A DNA stretch of 64,000 bases from Emydura subglobosa (GCA_007922225.1 ML679961.1:75776652-75840651); one strand, 5' to 3'. Shown: positions 47,440 through 60,906, counted from the first letter of the stretch. Translations and numbers: made by a program. The notes: generated from the sequence alone by a model not told the origin.

Positions 47440-49071
47440 GTTGCCAAAATATTCCTAACAAAGAACATGGGATACTGGATGCAGAACTACTAACTGTGGT
47501 ATGTAATCTATCATTTAAATCAGCTTCTGTACCAGATGACTGGACGATAGCTAATGTGATGCCAATTTTTTAAGAGGGCTCCAGAGGCACTCCTGGCACT
47601 CAGTACCATGCAAATTTGTTGAAACCATAATAAAGAACAGAATTATTAAATGCATAGATGAACATGATTTGTTGGGGAAGAGTTAAAATGGCTTTTGTAA
47701 AGGGAAATCATGCCTCACCAATCTACTAGAGTTCTTTGAGAGATCAACAAGCATGTGTACAAGGATAATCCAGTGGATATAGTGTATTTAGATTTTCAGA
47801 AAACCTTTGACAAAATCCCTCACCAAAGGCTCTTAAGCAAAGTAAGTGGTCATGGGATAAGAGGAAAGGCCCTTTCCTGGATCCGAAACTGGTTAAAAGA
47901 TAGGAAATAGGAAAGAGTAGGAATAAATGGTAGTTTTCAGAATGGAGAGAGGTAAATAGTAGTGTCCTCCAGAAGTCTGTACTGTGGCCAGTACTGTTCA
48001 ACATATTCATAAATGATCTGGAAAAAGGGGTAAACAGTGAGGTGACAAAATTTGCAGATGCTACAAAACTACTCAAGAAGTTAAGTCCAAAGCAAACTGT
48101 GAAGAGTTACAAAGGGACCTCCCAAAATTGGGTGACTAGACAACAAAATGGCAAATGAAATTCCATGTTGATAAATGCAAAGTAATGCTCTTTGGAAAAC
48201 ATAATCCCGACTATACATATAAAATGATGGGGTCTAAATTAGCTATTACCCCTCACGAAAGAGATGTTGGCGTCATCATGGATAGTTCTCTGAAAACATC
48301 CACTCAATGCGCATCAGTAGTCAAAAAAGCTAGCAGAATGTAGGGAATCATTAGGAAAGGGTTAGATAATAAGACTGTATTCTCTCTTTATAAACCCATG
48401 GTATGCCCACATCTTGAATACTGTATGCAGATCTGGTCACCCCATCTCAAAAAAGATGTATTGGAATTGGAAAAAGTACAGAAAAGAGCAACTAAAATGA
48501 TTAGGGGCATGGAACAGCTTGCATATGAGGAGAGATTAATAAAACTGGGAATTTTCATCTTGGAAAAGAGAAAACGAAGCGGGGATATGATAGAGTTCTA
48601 TAAGATCATGACTGGTATGGAGAAAGTAAATAAGGAAGTGTTATTTACTCCTCATAACACAAGAACTAGGGGTCCCCAAATGAAATTAATAGGCAGCAGG
48701 TTTAAAAAGAACAAAAGGAAGTATTTCTTCACACAATACACAGTTAATCTGTACAATACTTTGCCAGAGGATGCTGTGAAGGCCAAGATTGTAACAAGGC
48801 TCAAAATAGAACTAGATACATTCATGGAGGATAGGTCAATCAATGGCTATTAGCCAGGATGGGCAGCGATGCAAAACCATACTCTGAAGTATCCTTAGTC
48901 TCTGTTTGCCAGAATCCGGGAATGGGTGACAGGGGATAGATCACTTGGTGATTATCTGTTCTGTTCATTCCCTCTGAAGCACCTGGTATTGGCCACTGTC
49001 AGAAGACAGGATACTGGGCTAGATGGATCATTGGTCTGACAGAGAATGGCCATTCTTATGTTTTTATGGAT
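47440..49071 (+). mobile_element. CR1 LINE, sense, RT to 3' end, broken
   Basis: Sense-strand CR1. The 'ccagatgactggacgatagc' block (about 47533) begins the RT, followed by recognisable but stop-ridden RT segments. Frame 48155-48343 has MKFHVDKCKVMLFGKHN and frame 48398-48853 reads [18 protein letters not shown], then [20 protein letters not shown]. The 3' end (48900-49071) has the 'tctgacagagaatggccatt' tail. A deletion lies near 47590-47620. Several frameshifts and stops make it inactive, and it looks older than the minus-strand pair at 39-42 kb. Confidence 0.9.
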
Positions 49072-49644
49072 GGCTCCAAGTGACTGGTAATGAGATATAG
49101 AACATTTCGCCTTGGGGTCAACCCTTCTAATTCATCCTATGTCAATAGTGTCTAAAAGTTTCCATCATTTGAAGGCTGGTCAGTGGCCTATGAATAAGCC
49201 TGGTAACCTTCAACACTCTATGCTCCATTGAATAGGCATCTTCATAACATCAAACCAAACAAAGGCAACAACTGACACCCATGTGGGTTGTCTCAATGTA
49301 GAGGCCAAGGACTGAAGGGTAAATTAACCCCCCTCTGATACCTCTGCATTAGGTATGAGTGGATAATGATCTAATTTCTATGACTAAATTTTTTTCTGCA
49401 ACTGTAGTCATTTTACACAAAAACCCTCAGATATGGTTTTCTTGTCTTTTTTATGGGGTTGGGAGGAGGGAGGAAGGAGAAATGTATACAGCATCCGATT
49501 ACCACATCCAGTTTTTCTTCTGCTTCCTCTTCCCTCCTTCAAGGACCTGTGTTTTTTTAACCTTTCTTCTCATCAGCATCATAGCTAGATGGGCCATTGT
49601 GGAGCAATGCAAGGTGTTCCTTTCATATTATCCATTCTTAGTAA

Positions 49645-49910
49645 TTATTTCTATTACCATAGTGTCTAGAAGCCCAAATGGGATTGTAGCCTAGCTACTT
49701 TTGCACACACTAAAAGATAATCTTTTCCCCAAACATCTTACATGGTCAATACAGACAAATCACACAAAAGGTGGGAGAAATTAAAGGCTATCATCCTCAT
49801 TTTACAGATTGGGAACTGAAGCATAGGATACATTAAGTGATTTACCCAAAGTCACACAGCAAGTCTGTGGCTGGGAACTGAACCCTACTACCTTCATTCC
49901 ACAGGGACCT
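49645..49910 (-). mobile_element. MIR-like SINE, antisense, long copy
   Basis: The + strand carries 'accatagtgtctagaagcc', 'atcctcattttacagattgg', 'gaactgaagcataggataca', 'ttaagtgatttacccaaagt', 'cacacagcaagtctgtggct' and 'gggaactgaaccctac', the complement of the tail, core and head of a MIR-family SINE. The match of the core is clear. Confidence 0.7.
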
Positions 49911-51775
49911 TAAACTCAAGACCATCACTTCCTTTCATACATCTCAACCCTCAGAAGGTAGATTGCTTATCTGCTGCCTGTCCAGAGGTGAAGGAGACAA
50001 AACTGAGAGAATGAAGCCATTTTCTGATGTGCAGAACTGCAGTGGCTTCCTTTTCTTTCCTTGCTTTTCCAAGAAGAAAAGATCAGATTTCAATTGCTAT
50101 GGAATAATGAGGTTCTCTTTTTTCCAGATCATTTTTCCTGCAGCTTAATATGATGTCTGAAAAACCTGACAACATTTTATTTGCAGTGACAGATTCCATT
50201 TCTCAGAACTGCAGTTTCTGACACTGTGCTGCAATTGAAGTGCTTATTAAAGGTGGTGGAAGAAAGGAAACCAACTTGAAGGCATCCAGAAATATGTATT
50301 TGAAGGATAGATTGGAAATTTCCCTGTGACTGAAAATGTACCACTGTGAAACATACGGAGAAAGGCAGAATGGAAATGTCCACACTGGCAGATAGCTAGC
50401 TTATTGCATTCCACAAAAAGTTGGTTTGGCATTTGCTTTGTGGGTTAACAGAAAAATATTCAGGAAATGCAGTCGAAACCCACCCTAAAACCTAAGGTTC
50501 AGCGTGTCATGTTGCAACAAGTAGATTTTCTCTCATTACTTGTGCTCTATGATGTTATATCAGATCCTGTCCAGCAGAACAGAACAGCAAGAGGCAAAGA
50601 AAAGTTACCCAATCTGTTGAATAATCAATTATGAAAGCCAACCAGCAGTTCAGGAGATGTCCAATTTCTTGTGGAAAAATGTGAGTAAGAGAGAATTTAA
50701 TGGTGTGTGCTTGTGAAACAGGAAAGAATTAATTGTTGGCTCTATGCATTAAACAGTACTCCCTGTTTGGAGAGGGCACCCATATTTCTACTGAACCCTA
50801 GAGGAAAGATTTATAGTTAGGCCAGCTCTACATCTTTGCAAGAAAGGATTTGTGTTACTCTCACTGACTTTAAAGGGATCATGACTAGACCTGACATTGC
50901 TTACTGTACATGATGAAGAAATATTCCTTTGAAGAGTAATGCTGGCACAGGCAGAGAGGGGCATTAAAGAGCCCAGGGTCTATGCCATCTCTATGCCCAC
51001 TGGGAGCTCTCTTAGCAGGGGAATTTAAGGCACTCTCAATTCTCTTAGCATTGCTCAGGTGATGAAAATGGAGTGGAGCATGCCAGAAAATCTGGACCTT
51101 AATCTAGTCTGCTTTTAAAACCTTTTAATGCCAGTGGCCATAAGTTATTCTTTGACAAATTATTCCATTGTCTATGATTATAGATGTTTCCAAGTTTCCA
51201 GCACCTATACTTCGCTAGATGGACGTGTGTTTGTTTTTATTAAGTGCCACAAGGCACAAGAGAGCTTAATAAGATTATCTGAAAACAGGTCAGAAAGCAG
51301 TAATAAGGCAGGCAAGAAGGATCTTTATGTTATATGAGGAATTTAGATATATAATTATGGAAGTTAGTATAATTCTCCATCGTAAAAGCAAATACAATGA
51401 GCAAGTCTAGTTATTTTGATGCATAAATATTTGATCTGAAATAATGTATTGAGTATCCCTATCATCCTCAAAAAAATCCCAAAACAAACAAAACCAAAAA
51501 ACCAAACAAAGGACTGTTGATCAAACAGTCTCCACGGTGGAAGAGAAGCACTCTGATTTACTTTTGGGAATTAACAACAATAACAATATTTTCCTCTTCT
51601 AGGGCCTTATCCAGAGCCTGTAAAAGTCAACGGAAGGGTTCCTGTTCATTTCAATGGGCTTTGGATTGGGCCTCAACTGTGCATTTCATGTGAGGATCTT
51701 AAAGTATTTTACAAATCTTGTCTAAGACTCACAAGGTCCCTGTGTAATAGATAAGTGTTGTTTGCAATGTGTGAG

Positions 51776-52085
51776 CATGCAAACATAGCTCATTGGCTAA
51801 GAGTTTTACTGCAATAGCTGGTGCACATAAAGGATTAGAGGCTCCTACTGCTTCAGCTTAATGTAATTACCTTTATAGCTCGTGTGGAAGTGGTTTGTAT
51901 TTTCAGTGCTGAAGATCGTAGGTTTAATTCTCACTGAGGATCCATGGTGGAGTCATTAAACGCAAGCTGGTGTTTGTGCGTATGTACAAAGGGGCTTGTA
52001 GGTACAAATATTTACATGCATACACAAATCAGGATCACATACATGCACTGGAAATTTGTCTGTGCAAAAGTCCATGTGCAGTTTA
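51776..52085 (+). mobile_element. Possible tRNA-derived SINE inside a MIR-like copy
   Basis: MIR-like antisense wording at 51690-51770 ('cttaaagtattttacaaatc') resumes at about 52095-52210 ('tgaccaaggttatgcagtga', 'ggaatagaactcaggaatcc'). Between them, TAGCTCGTGTGG at 51876 resembles an A box and GGTTTAATTC at 51921-51930 a B box, about 45 bases apart, as in tRNA promoters. The family is not recognised and the boundaries are rough. Confidence 0.35.
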
Positions 52086-54179
52086 GCACACTTACTTTTG
52101 AAACTGTATCCCTCACTGATTTGACCAAGGTTATGCAGTGAGTCATCTCCAAAGCTGGGAATAGAACTCAGGAATCCTGGCTACCAGACCCATAGACAAT
52201 TTACACCACAAGCCTCTGCTAATGTACAGTATATAATCATCTCAGACTTGCTAATCATATTTGTGCTTCAGAGAGTGGTTCTTTCTCTTATCTTCTCTGT
52301 TCATGCATTGTAGTTAAAAATATATATATATCTGAATCACGCATAGCTGTGGATTAGTGCTAAAACTATATCAGGGTTATAGCTAATAATGCAGGGTTTT
52401 ATTTTAACATAAACTGAATTAAGGCATGATAGGATTTTCTACAGTGCATCCCATATACTATTGTTATCACTGTAGTTTATGTATTCTGCCAGTATGTTGC
52501 ATTTGTGTTATATTTATTCCTCACAAGAATGACTTAGAAAGGAATGTGAGGGCTGTGGTACATGTCTAACCACTGTTTTAACGACCAGCTACATACTGTT
52601 TAATTGGGTTCGTTATGCACAGAATGCACATCTGAACCACAAACCTCTGTCAAGTTCACAGAGGGCACTTTTACTCGCACTTCTGCTCTTTCTGGCTCAG
52701 TGAGAGAGGCTCCTGTTTGATTCATGTGGAAAAGTTGCTTTCAGTGGACTGTGCTGGTCCCCGTTCGAGTGTTGGCTGTTATAATGCACAAGACATGAAC
52801 ATACCACACCACAAATTCTGAGGTACTGTGTAAGTTGGGACCTTTTTTATTTACTTAGATTTCCATACACTCAGTGAGACTCTTTCAGAGCTACTCACGC
52901 ACATTCCGCCACTGTCTAAGGGAATCGAAGGTGGTGGAACTTACAAGCTAAGGAATTGGCAGAAGTTACTTTTACACCTTTTTCCAGCTTGGTGGAACTT
53001 TCACCAACCTGCACTTGCTTTGAACTTGATCTCTAGAATCCAGCTAGGAGAGGGCGGGTTACACTAGTGCTCAAATCCACTCTAGCATCTGGATATCAGC
53101 TGCCACACACAACAGTCTGCAAGTTTTAGCCTGGTGAATGAAATCTCCGCTACCCAAAATGAATTTGACTCATGCCTACTTATCATACAATGGTCATTCA
53201 ACTCTGTGTCAGAACAACAAGCCTTTGCTTATTCAGTCTATGGTGTGGTTACGACACACCTTACAGTGGGTGTATAGGGAACAGAAAAAAGATCTCAGAA
53301 CTGAACCTCCCCATTCATGGGAACACCTTACTGATACATCAAAATATGAGAAAGCAGAAGCACACAGGTGCTTTTGGCTATTTGTTGTGTATAGGAATTG
53401 ATGCTAAAAAGTACAGTATTCCCAGTTCAGCCATTGCATGGACCTCTGATAGAAATGAATACAGCCATATGAATAGAATATAATTGCAATGACGTATGGG
53501 GGCTATATGAAAGGGTGTAACTAACGCTAAAAATGATGGATTGAGAAAGTTAAAGCAAGCCAAGTAGAAACTTTCTTTATGAGGTTGTGAGGAGATTGTT
53601 CACAGATGGCAAGTGGACGTTTTGTTTACAAAATGCCATAAAGTAGGATAATAAAACCCAATTAAGGAAATAATAAAGACACTACCATTTCCAAGTAATG
53701 ATTATAGAGTATTGCTTTCCCAGTATTTAAAGTGACACTCTCAAAATAAAATCCCGAGCTCACTCTGCCTGCAGATTTATAAAAGGGTAGAATTGGATCC
53801 AATGTATTTAAAATGTAGGTTTCTCTGTATTAATAAGAATACATTATATTATTGAAATTAATCAATCATTTTTTCAAAATTAATTTTCTGTCACCAGTTA
53901 TGCTGGTTCTTCACTTTTTGCCCTTCACCCAGTTTGGACAATATAACCTGATAGGTCAGTTTTTCTTTAGTTCCTAGTCAGATGCACTTTCTGCTCTTCA
54001 GTGGGCATTAGCCCAGTGCTGTTATGTCTGTGATGAACTCAGAGCACTGCGGGGGAGAGTTAAATACATCTGTTTCCAATAAAATTCTGAATGAAAATAG
54101 AAAGCATTAAACATACTTCTATTCTATTCTATATTTGGTTCTGTCTAAGGTACTTATACAGTTTTCATCACCAACAGAG

Positions 54180-54264
54180 CTCAGTGTCTCACAATCTTTT
54201 ATGTATTAATCTACACAACACCCCTGTGAGGTAAGGAAGTACAGATGAAGCAGAGTGAGACTAA
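54180..54264 (-). mobile_element. MIR-like SINE, antisense, left part of a split copy
   Basis: 'tcacaatcttttatgtattaatc', 'cacaacacccctgtgaggta' and 'cagatgaagcagagtgagac' read as the antisense tail and core of a MIR-like SINE. The copy resumes directly after the MITE at 54531. Confidence 0.6.
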
Positions 54265-54527
54265 GGCCATATCTACACTACAGGTGTACAGCTGTGGGGC
54301 TGAAGTGCCATAGGGTAGATGTTTCTCTACAGTGATGGAAGGGGTTTTTCCATTGCTGTAGGTAATCCACCTCTCCAAGCAGTGGTAACTAGAATAATTT
54401 TTCTGTCAACCTCGCCATGTCTATGCTGGGGGGTAGTTTGGCATAGCTATGGCTCTAATGGGTGTGAATTTTTCACTCCCTCTAAGCACTGAAACTGTCA
54501 ACCTAACCTTTAAGTGTAGATGAGGCC
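54265..54527. mobile_element. Harbinger-like MITE with TAA target duplication
   Basis: The ends GGCCATATCTACACT (54265-54279) and the reverse complement of 54513-54527 (GGCCTCATCTACACT) match at 13 of 15 positions. TAA flanks both sides (54262-54264 and 54528-54530), the three-base duplication typical of PIF/Harbinger elements. The 263-base element has no open frame. It resembles by recall the Chompy-type MITEs of crocodilians and turtles. Confidence 0.75.
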
Positions 54528-54530
54528 TAA

Positions 54531-54635
54531 GTGACTTGCCCAAGGTCATGCAGAAAGTTTGTGTCAACACAGGGAATTTAACCCATGTCTCACATGTTCC
54601 CTAGGCTAGTGCCCTAATCACTGGAACATCCTACA
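54531..54635 (-). mobile_element. MIR-like SINE, antisense, right part of a split copy
   Basis: 'gtgacttgcccaaggtcatg', 'cagaaagtttgtgtcaacac' and 'agtgccctaatcactggaac' continue the antisense MIR-like core and head. Removing the MITE and one TAA restores a continuous SINE. Confidence 0.6.
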
Positions 54636-55688
54636 TCTCATAGTTAATGCTGCTCCCCCATACTCCCTTTTTCAAAAACTAGAACTGAAGTGGATAACTA
54701 CTTCTCTTTAAGGTATTATTTTCGGTTGACAATCAGGCATGGCACAAGAGGCTATTCCATTAGCTCAGGGAGTCTCAAATTTTTTTTTGCTGGGACCCCC
54801 CTTTAAAATATTTCAGGCTGTGACAACCCCCCCACAAAAGTGATAACCCCACTCATGCCATGCCATCCTTACTGGCATGCACAGGGGAATGACAGCTCAC
54901 AACCCCCCCCATAATAACCTCGCAACCTCCTGAAGAGTCACGACCCCCAGTTTGAGCACCCCTGTTAGCTTCACCTTGCTTCCATCATTGCTTCTGAATT
55001 TGGCCCCAAGTGCTTTCAACTATGATGTTTATGTAGGACCCCCAACCTATATCATATCACCTTCTTTTGTTACTGCCTATTTCCCTCTTCTCTCCCCTAC
55101 ACTCTTTTCTTTACCCAGATTTTCTTCCATCAGCTACACCAGTAGCTGTAATTGAGCTCAGGTTAAAATGATTGTTGACCATTAAAGTGAATTTGGTGCT
55201 CTTGACTGCTACTGAATGGATGGCCCGGGAGAATGGAATTCACTCTGTATTTATCCACAAAAAAGGAACAATGCCAGTGTCTGAATGCTGATTCAGCAGT
55301 GTGTCTGCTTCAGTGAAGATTTTTAAAGGCACACATGGGAGCTGGGTGCCTAATTCCAAGCATGCTTTTTGAAAAATCTCCCCCCTTCCTGTTTAGGAGG
55401 GAAATTCAGTCTCCATAGCTTAATCAGCCCCTTGGTCTCTCTCTGCTGAGACTGCCAATGTGTGTATTGATTAGAATGGTGATTTGTGGTTACTTGGATA
55501 CCTGCTCCCCAGGAAATGGAAATGGTTAACTGCATGGGGGTCATCAAACTGCCATCAGGTGGTTATGTGTTTAGGCCACTAATGAGCTGCACTAGAACTA
55601 GAGGTCTAGAGTTGAATTGGGCTGTGTTCTATTCCCATCCCTTAGTCATCCATTCCCACACATTTGGGAGATAGAAAATGTACATTTT

Positions 55689-55713
55689 ACACACACACAC
55701 ACACACACACACA
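55689..55713. repeat. (AC)n microsatellite
   Basis: A perfect alternating AC run of about 12 units. Confidence 0.95.
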
Positions 55714-55877
55714 GAACTATATAGCATTCTCAAAGCCTTTATCCCAACATTAAGTTCCCCATATCATTACATACTCTTATTAATACAGTGATTACAGAGG
55801 AGTGGCCCTGTAAGGAAACCAAGACAATAAATATGAACAGCTAATGCAGCAGTAAATTCCAAAAATTCCATTTTTGT

Positions 55878-55896
55878 TAATAATAATAATAATAAT
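55878..55896. repeat. (TAA)n microsatellite
   Basis: About six TAA/ATA triplets in a row. Confidence 0.9.
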
Positions 55897-56336
55897 TACA
55901 TCATGTTAGTAATAACTGCTTGAGCTACAAGGCTTTCTCATGCCCCTCCTTCCGAAATCATGTACAATACCAGAAGCCGTCCAGTACATCCACCACCCCT
56001 TTTCCTGGCTGACTTGCATGTTTCAGAACCCATGAAGGAGCCACAGTCACATTATCTTCAGCTCACACAAAAATATGCCATGGACTTTTTTACAGCAGCA
56101 CATGTTAGCCTATATTAAATTCATGGCCCGATGACAGTTCAGCATTTCTGATTCTATACAGTAGAGGGCAGTAGTATACCACACCCACTCTTTCTCTCAT
56201 TGGTCTAGACTCTATTACAATATGAAATGAAACCCACAAATATCTTCAAATGAATACAAATAGAAGACAAATGCAAAATACAATCCTTCATTTCACCCCC
56301 TTCAAACTGGTGATTGAGCTGTTTTACAGTTTATGG

Positions 56337-56420
56337 GATAAATTTTCTATTGGTGTAAATTGTCCCAGCTCCATTGACTTCAATGGAGTTCTGCTGATTT
56401 ACACCAGCCTGTTTAGGTGT
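56337..56420. repeat. Foldback repeat centred on CTCCATTGACTTCAATGGAG
   Basis: 'ggtgtaaatt' (about 56355) and 'gatttacacc' (56396-56405) are opposed, and the core at about 56370-56389 is a palindrome except for its two central bases. The same core wording recurs at 37.1, 38.6, 51.6 and 63.4 kb. It is a member of a diverged dispersed foldback family that I cannot name. Confidence 0.55.
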
Positions 56421-56500
56421 TTGTATAAAAAAGTACAATACAGTATTTAATGAGTTGCAGATGGTGTATTTTGAGGCAACCCCACCTGCAACCTTCTGTA

Positions 56501-56517
56501 AACACACACACACACAC
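56501..56517. repeat. (AC)n microsatellite
   Basis: A short alternating AC run of about 8 units. Confidence 0.9.
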
Positions 56518-58697
56518 TTTGAAAAGTATGGAGCATTCATGCTCTAATGACCCAAATACATTTTTATGAATAGGGCTCTTACTATGGCAACCTAACATTG
56601 TGATGTTGATTATTCAAGAATGAATTATTAATGGGTTTTCAGCAACAGAAAATTCAATACTACATTCATTGTAGCTGCATACTGTGATGTTGGGTGCCTC
56701 ATTGTGAAAGTGCTAGGAGACTTTTGTAGCAGCAGAAGGTCACGATGCACTATGTAAGCCATAAGCCTTTTTCTTTTATTTATATATTTTATCCATAGAC
56801 TATATGATCTATTTTTCAGAGGCTTTAAGCAGTTGCGGCAGTTTATTATATCTTCTAATTAATACAGAGTGGCTATGTTTTAAGGATAATTTCTTTCATA
56901 TTTTTCCCTCAAGTTTCAAAAATCTAATCACCAATTTCATTTAAAAAAATCAAGGTATTTTTTATGTCTAAAGTACTTTTTGCCCCTTAATAAATTAATG
57001 ATTAGAATCTAAGCAGTAATTCTAGAAATCACGATTCAAGAAATAATGTTGCTGGTTTTTTATACAGCTTTCTGGCAGAGATGGGATGGTTGTAGAGATG
57101 GGCCTGAAAGCCTCTGAGTTTGGATCTAGCTGTGGACTAAAACATTCCAGATGTTCACTGATGCTCAGATCCAGGGGCTCATTCCAGGCCAGTATATAGG
57201 TAGGGATAAACTGTGAGGTTTGGATTATCTAAGTGAGGGCAAATAGAGTGTTCAGGTTCAAAGTTTCAGTTCAATAATGCATTTCTCATCTTTATTGTCC
57301 CCAGAAAGATTCTCCGAACATTTTGTTTTGCAAAATTTCCCAAAACTCTTTTAAGAGGCTTAAAGCTGAAATTGTCATACGGATTGTTGCACTTCACAGA
57401 ATAGAATCAAAGAGAGCCACCCGCATGGTTATGAGGGCAGGCCTTATCTTTGCCTTTAAAATCCACAGTAAGTTTGTTCAGTTGTCGCAGACACACTAGC
57501 TATCCTGGAAGGTTCAAAATATTCCTACAACACTGAATGTCAGAATGTTCAGCTTTTCAAAGGATGTGAGTGACTGAACATTTTAGGTGTCTATATAACA
57601 ACATAGAAACATTAGGAAGCCTGATCCTTCTTTTACTGAGTTCTCAGAGGCGTAGACAATGGGTTTCTCTGATTAGTGAATTGGTCTTGGCACTGAGTCT
57701 TTTCTTATACCATCTGAACTGTTTCGTTGATATTTCCTGACAGTCATATTTCTGGATTATTGAAGAAAATGCTGAACATTTGTTCTTAAAGAGGAACATG
57801 ATTCAGAAATAACAGACAACTCCCTCTTCCTCATCACTGTAAAAGGAAACATTACCAATCAAATAGCAAGAAGTGCAGTAAAATGCTCAGGAAATGCCTC
57901 TGGGGTTTTGGAGCATGGAATTTTTTCTCAGCTCTTCTATCATTATTACCATGCAAAGCCTGTGGGCCTGATGTAATGGATCTTCTTAAGGAGAGCTAAT
58001 GCTCCAGAAATACTTCTAATGCAACAATATGTAGGTGAATGGGAACAGACCAGGTCTCTCAGCTAATGTGATTAATACAATTTTTTGTGCACACATTCTT
58101 TGCTTCATGAATAAGATAAAACAGTGAATTATTGCAAGCTCCAGGGGCTTTCTTTGTAGCAAAAACAATGACTCTTTTTGCTGGTATTTTCCATCCATCC
58201 CTATTAATAATGTTCAGATCTTTTTCCTCCAGTTCGGAGGCAGCCAAGTCATCAGTTATTCCAACAGCCGGTATTCAGGGTGCTCTTTGCACAGACTGGC
58301 AGGAGTTAAACCCTATCACAATCAGCATGCAGACTTCCCCTTCAGAGATGGTATGAAGAGAGCTGCCAGGGATCTAAGACCTGAAATTCATGCCCAAAAT
58401 AGGACAAAACACTAAGGCTACAGTCTCATTTATGAGATCTAGACAAGTCTCCCTGAGGTATTTGCATGGATTTACAAGGCACTCAGCTGCCCAAGGATTC
58501 AACAAACATCCCACACTTAGCAGCAGATTGGTGTGTCATTTTAGGAAAAATTGCAAAGTCTCCAGTCTTTTCTTGTAGGTATGTGTATCTTTGTCTCTGA
58601 CATGGAGAGGAAAATGCTAGGATTATTTAGCATAGAAGAGAAGACTTAAAGCCCGATTTTGCAAAGCTTGCTCTCTGTCAGCCGACTGGGATGAGGG

Positions 58698-58990
58698 CAG
58701 TCTAGCCTAGTGGCCAGAGCAGGCTGCAGGAGCCAAAGCAGAGGGTAAAACCAGAAGGCATAAACTAGGTACCAGAGCTCAGAGTTGAGCTGGAGTCCAT
58801 AGTCAGGAGCCAGAGCCAAGGGTCAAACCAGAGGGCAGGAACTGGAGCGAGCAGGGTAGCAGGCAAGGAGGGGTTCAAGGCAAGGGCAGAACAGAGGCAA
58901 AGCTGGTTGCAAGACAAGAGAAGGAGGAGGAACAAGATAACCCAGGCACAGAGGTGGGCATGAGCTTTGAAATGCCAGCGAGCGGCTGCT
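58698..58990 (+). repeat. GA-rich dispersed repeat with an internal duplication
   Basis: A unit of about 43 bases occurs twice, at about 58727-58769 ('caggagccaaagcagagggt') and 58803-58846 ('caggagccagagccaagggt'). The segment begins with TAGCCTAGTGG, which fits an RNA polymerase III A box, but no B box is obvious. I recall similar 'gagccagagtcaggagcc' repeats in turtle DNA. The long antisense frame here is not protein-like. Confidence 0.4.
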
Positions 58991-60799
58991 GCTGGCTTAC
59001 GGGCCGGCCTGCTGGCTCCTACCGCCAATCGGGTGGCATGGCCGGTCAGTCAGCCTGCTGCAGGACAGCTGTACCGATGAGGCTTTCTGGAGACTAGCTC
59101 TGCTGCAGACCCTGATCTCTGACACTCATAAACTGCCCCATTCCTGCATAAATAAAGACTTCCTGTATAAGAGTTGCAGAACTGAGCCCTTTAGAGTTGA
59201 GGTTGTATGGCCAGGGTCTCTGCTTTACTGAGCTGATGCTAAAGCAGGGAGGGGCTGCGAGGGAGCCTGTTCTAGCTCCTTGACTGAGTCTCTGCCATCT
59301 CTGGCCCCAGTTCAGGTTAGAGCAGCCCATAGGCTTCTCTAAGGTGCACTAGCAATAATCCCTGAGGGCTGTCTGCCAGCTGAGGCTAGAAGAGCGCTGC
59401 CCACTCTGGCTATTCATCTTCCTCACCTCTCTCTGACCTTCACATGCCCTTCTCTGCTTCCAGCATGCCCACTGCACTGAGAACTGCAGGGAGAGTACCT
59501 ATGATGGCTCTCTGCCTGCTGGGGTCTCCCTCATGATGGAAGAATCCCAGCTAGCTCGGGGGATGTGGCTAGCATCCATTCCCTTTGTGCCATCCAATCA
59601 GCACAAAGGAAGTGGATTGGGGCAAGGAAGCAGCTCCCTTGTGCGTGCGGTGAATAGTAATCAGGCTTTCTTGTTGTGCACTCAGTTGGGAACACTCAGA
59701 ATTAATGTCAGGAAGCCTGAGAACAGAAAAGTAAAAGGAATTGTGTCCCAATACAGCATATTCTCAGCCTGTGGAATTGCTGATTCAAGGGATCATAGAG
59801 TCAAATAGAGACGCTTTAAAAATATGAATGAGTTTAGTATTCTTCTTCCAATTTATGAAAGAATCTAGAGGGGCCCAGAATTTACCTTTACATTATAACA
59901 TTATAACACAATATAATATCAAGGGCTGCCCATGCACACATCCATCTCCTCTTCAATAACTGACAAAAAAACCTTTGGTAGCTATATAGGCTAAGATTAT
60001 GGTGACAAAATCTCTTGCCTTATGCAAGAAAACTAGAGACGGGTGTGAGTCCTGGCTCCTTAAAATACAGTGAGTAATTATAGCAGAACTGTGTGAATTT
60101 GTTTCTCCCTAGTGATTCTAAAAATACCTCTAAAAGAAAGAGAAACCAACTAAGCAAAATGCAGGTGTCTGTGCACCCCGCCCCTCTCACTGACACTGTT
60201 CAGATTGCACTAGAATCTGAAACAGGGAAGCCTCACATTCATTCTCGATGCTTTTCTGTAGTTCACTTACAACAGGTCTTCGTTTCAATGGGGTAGACAT
60301 AAGGGAGGATTAATTTAAAAGGCATTTGGTATCTTCTTGCAGCTCACCACAAATCTGAGCTAAGATTTATCAAGAGATCAGCCTTGTCCATAGAGCAGCA
60401 AAGATTAGCCAGGCTTTAAAATAAAACTCTTTTAAAAACATTCACTAAAAATAAACTGTCACACTTTTATCCAGGCAGAGGTACAAGGACTACAAAAAAA
60501 GGTTAGTGCTTAAGACACCACAGACTCACATTCAAAGAAAGAGCATGATTGATTTGTTTTGAAATGAGTGAAATCTTAATGTGAATGCATGTACTGTGCT
60601 GTAATAACTTTGTATATGGGCAATCTTGGTACCCATGATATTCAAATGACATATTACAAGCTCTAAAGACTATTTCCAAAAGTTAAATGATGCTCTGTCA
60701 TGAAACAAACCAAGCAACCAACCAACAAGCGAGCATATAATGGAACTGTTCAATTAAAAAGACAAGACACTAAAATATATTGGGTGTCACAATAGCTTT

Positions 60800-60906
60800 C
60801 TTTAAATCAGGTTTCAAACAGAAATTATGTTGGAGAAGTTCTATGGCCTGTGTTATACAGGAGATCGGGCTAGATGACCTCCTGACCTTGGAACTATGAA
60901 TCTATT
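60800..60906 (+). mobile_element. CR1 LINE 3' end fragment
   Basis: 'gaagttctatggcctgtgtt', 'atacaggagatcgggctaga' and 'tgacctcctgaccttggaac' followed by 'tatgaatctat' form a CR1 3' end. Only the last 100 or so bases are present. Just after it, a 17-base unit containing 'gacaaatccataaat' occurs twice in tandem (about 60908-60940). Confidence 0.85.

Larger units (their letters stand above)
49072..54179 (+). other. SLC1A2: SLC1A2 intron 1, third segment
   Basis: Recognised contents are a MIR-like antisense SINE (49645-49910), a possible tRNA-derived SINE (51776-52085) splitting another MIR-like copy, and unclassified AT-rich sequence. Frames of 60-111 codons show no domain. No exon was recognised. 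Confidence 0.55.
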
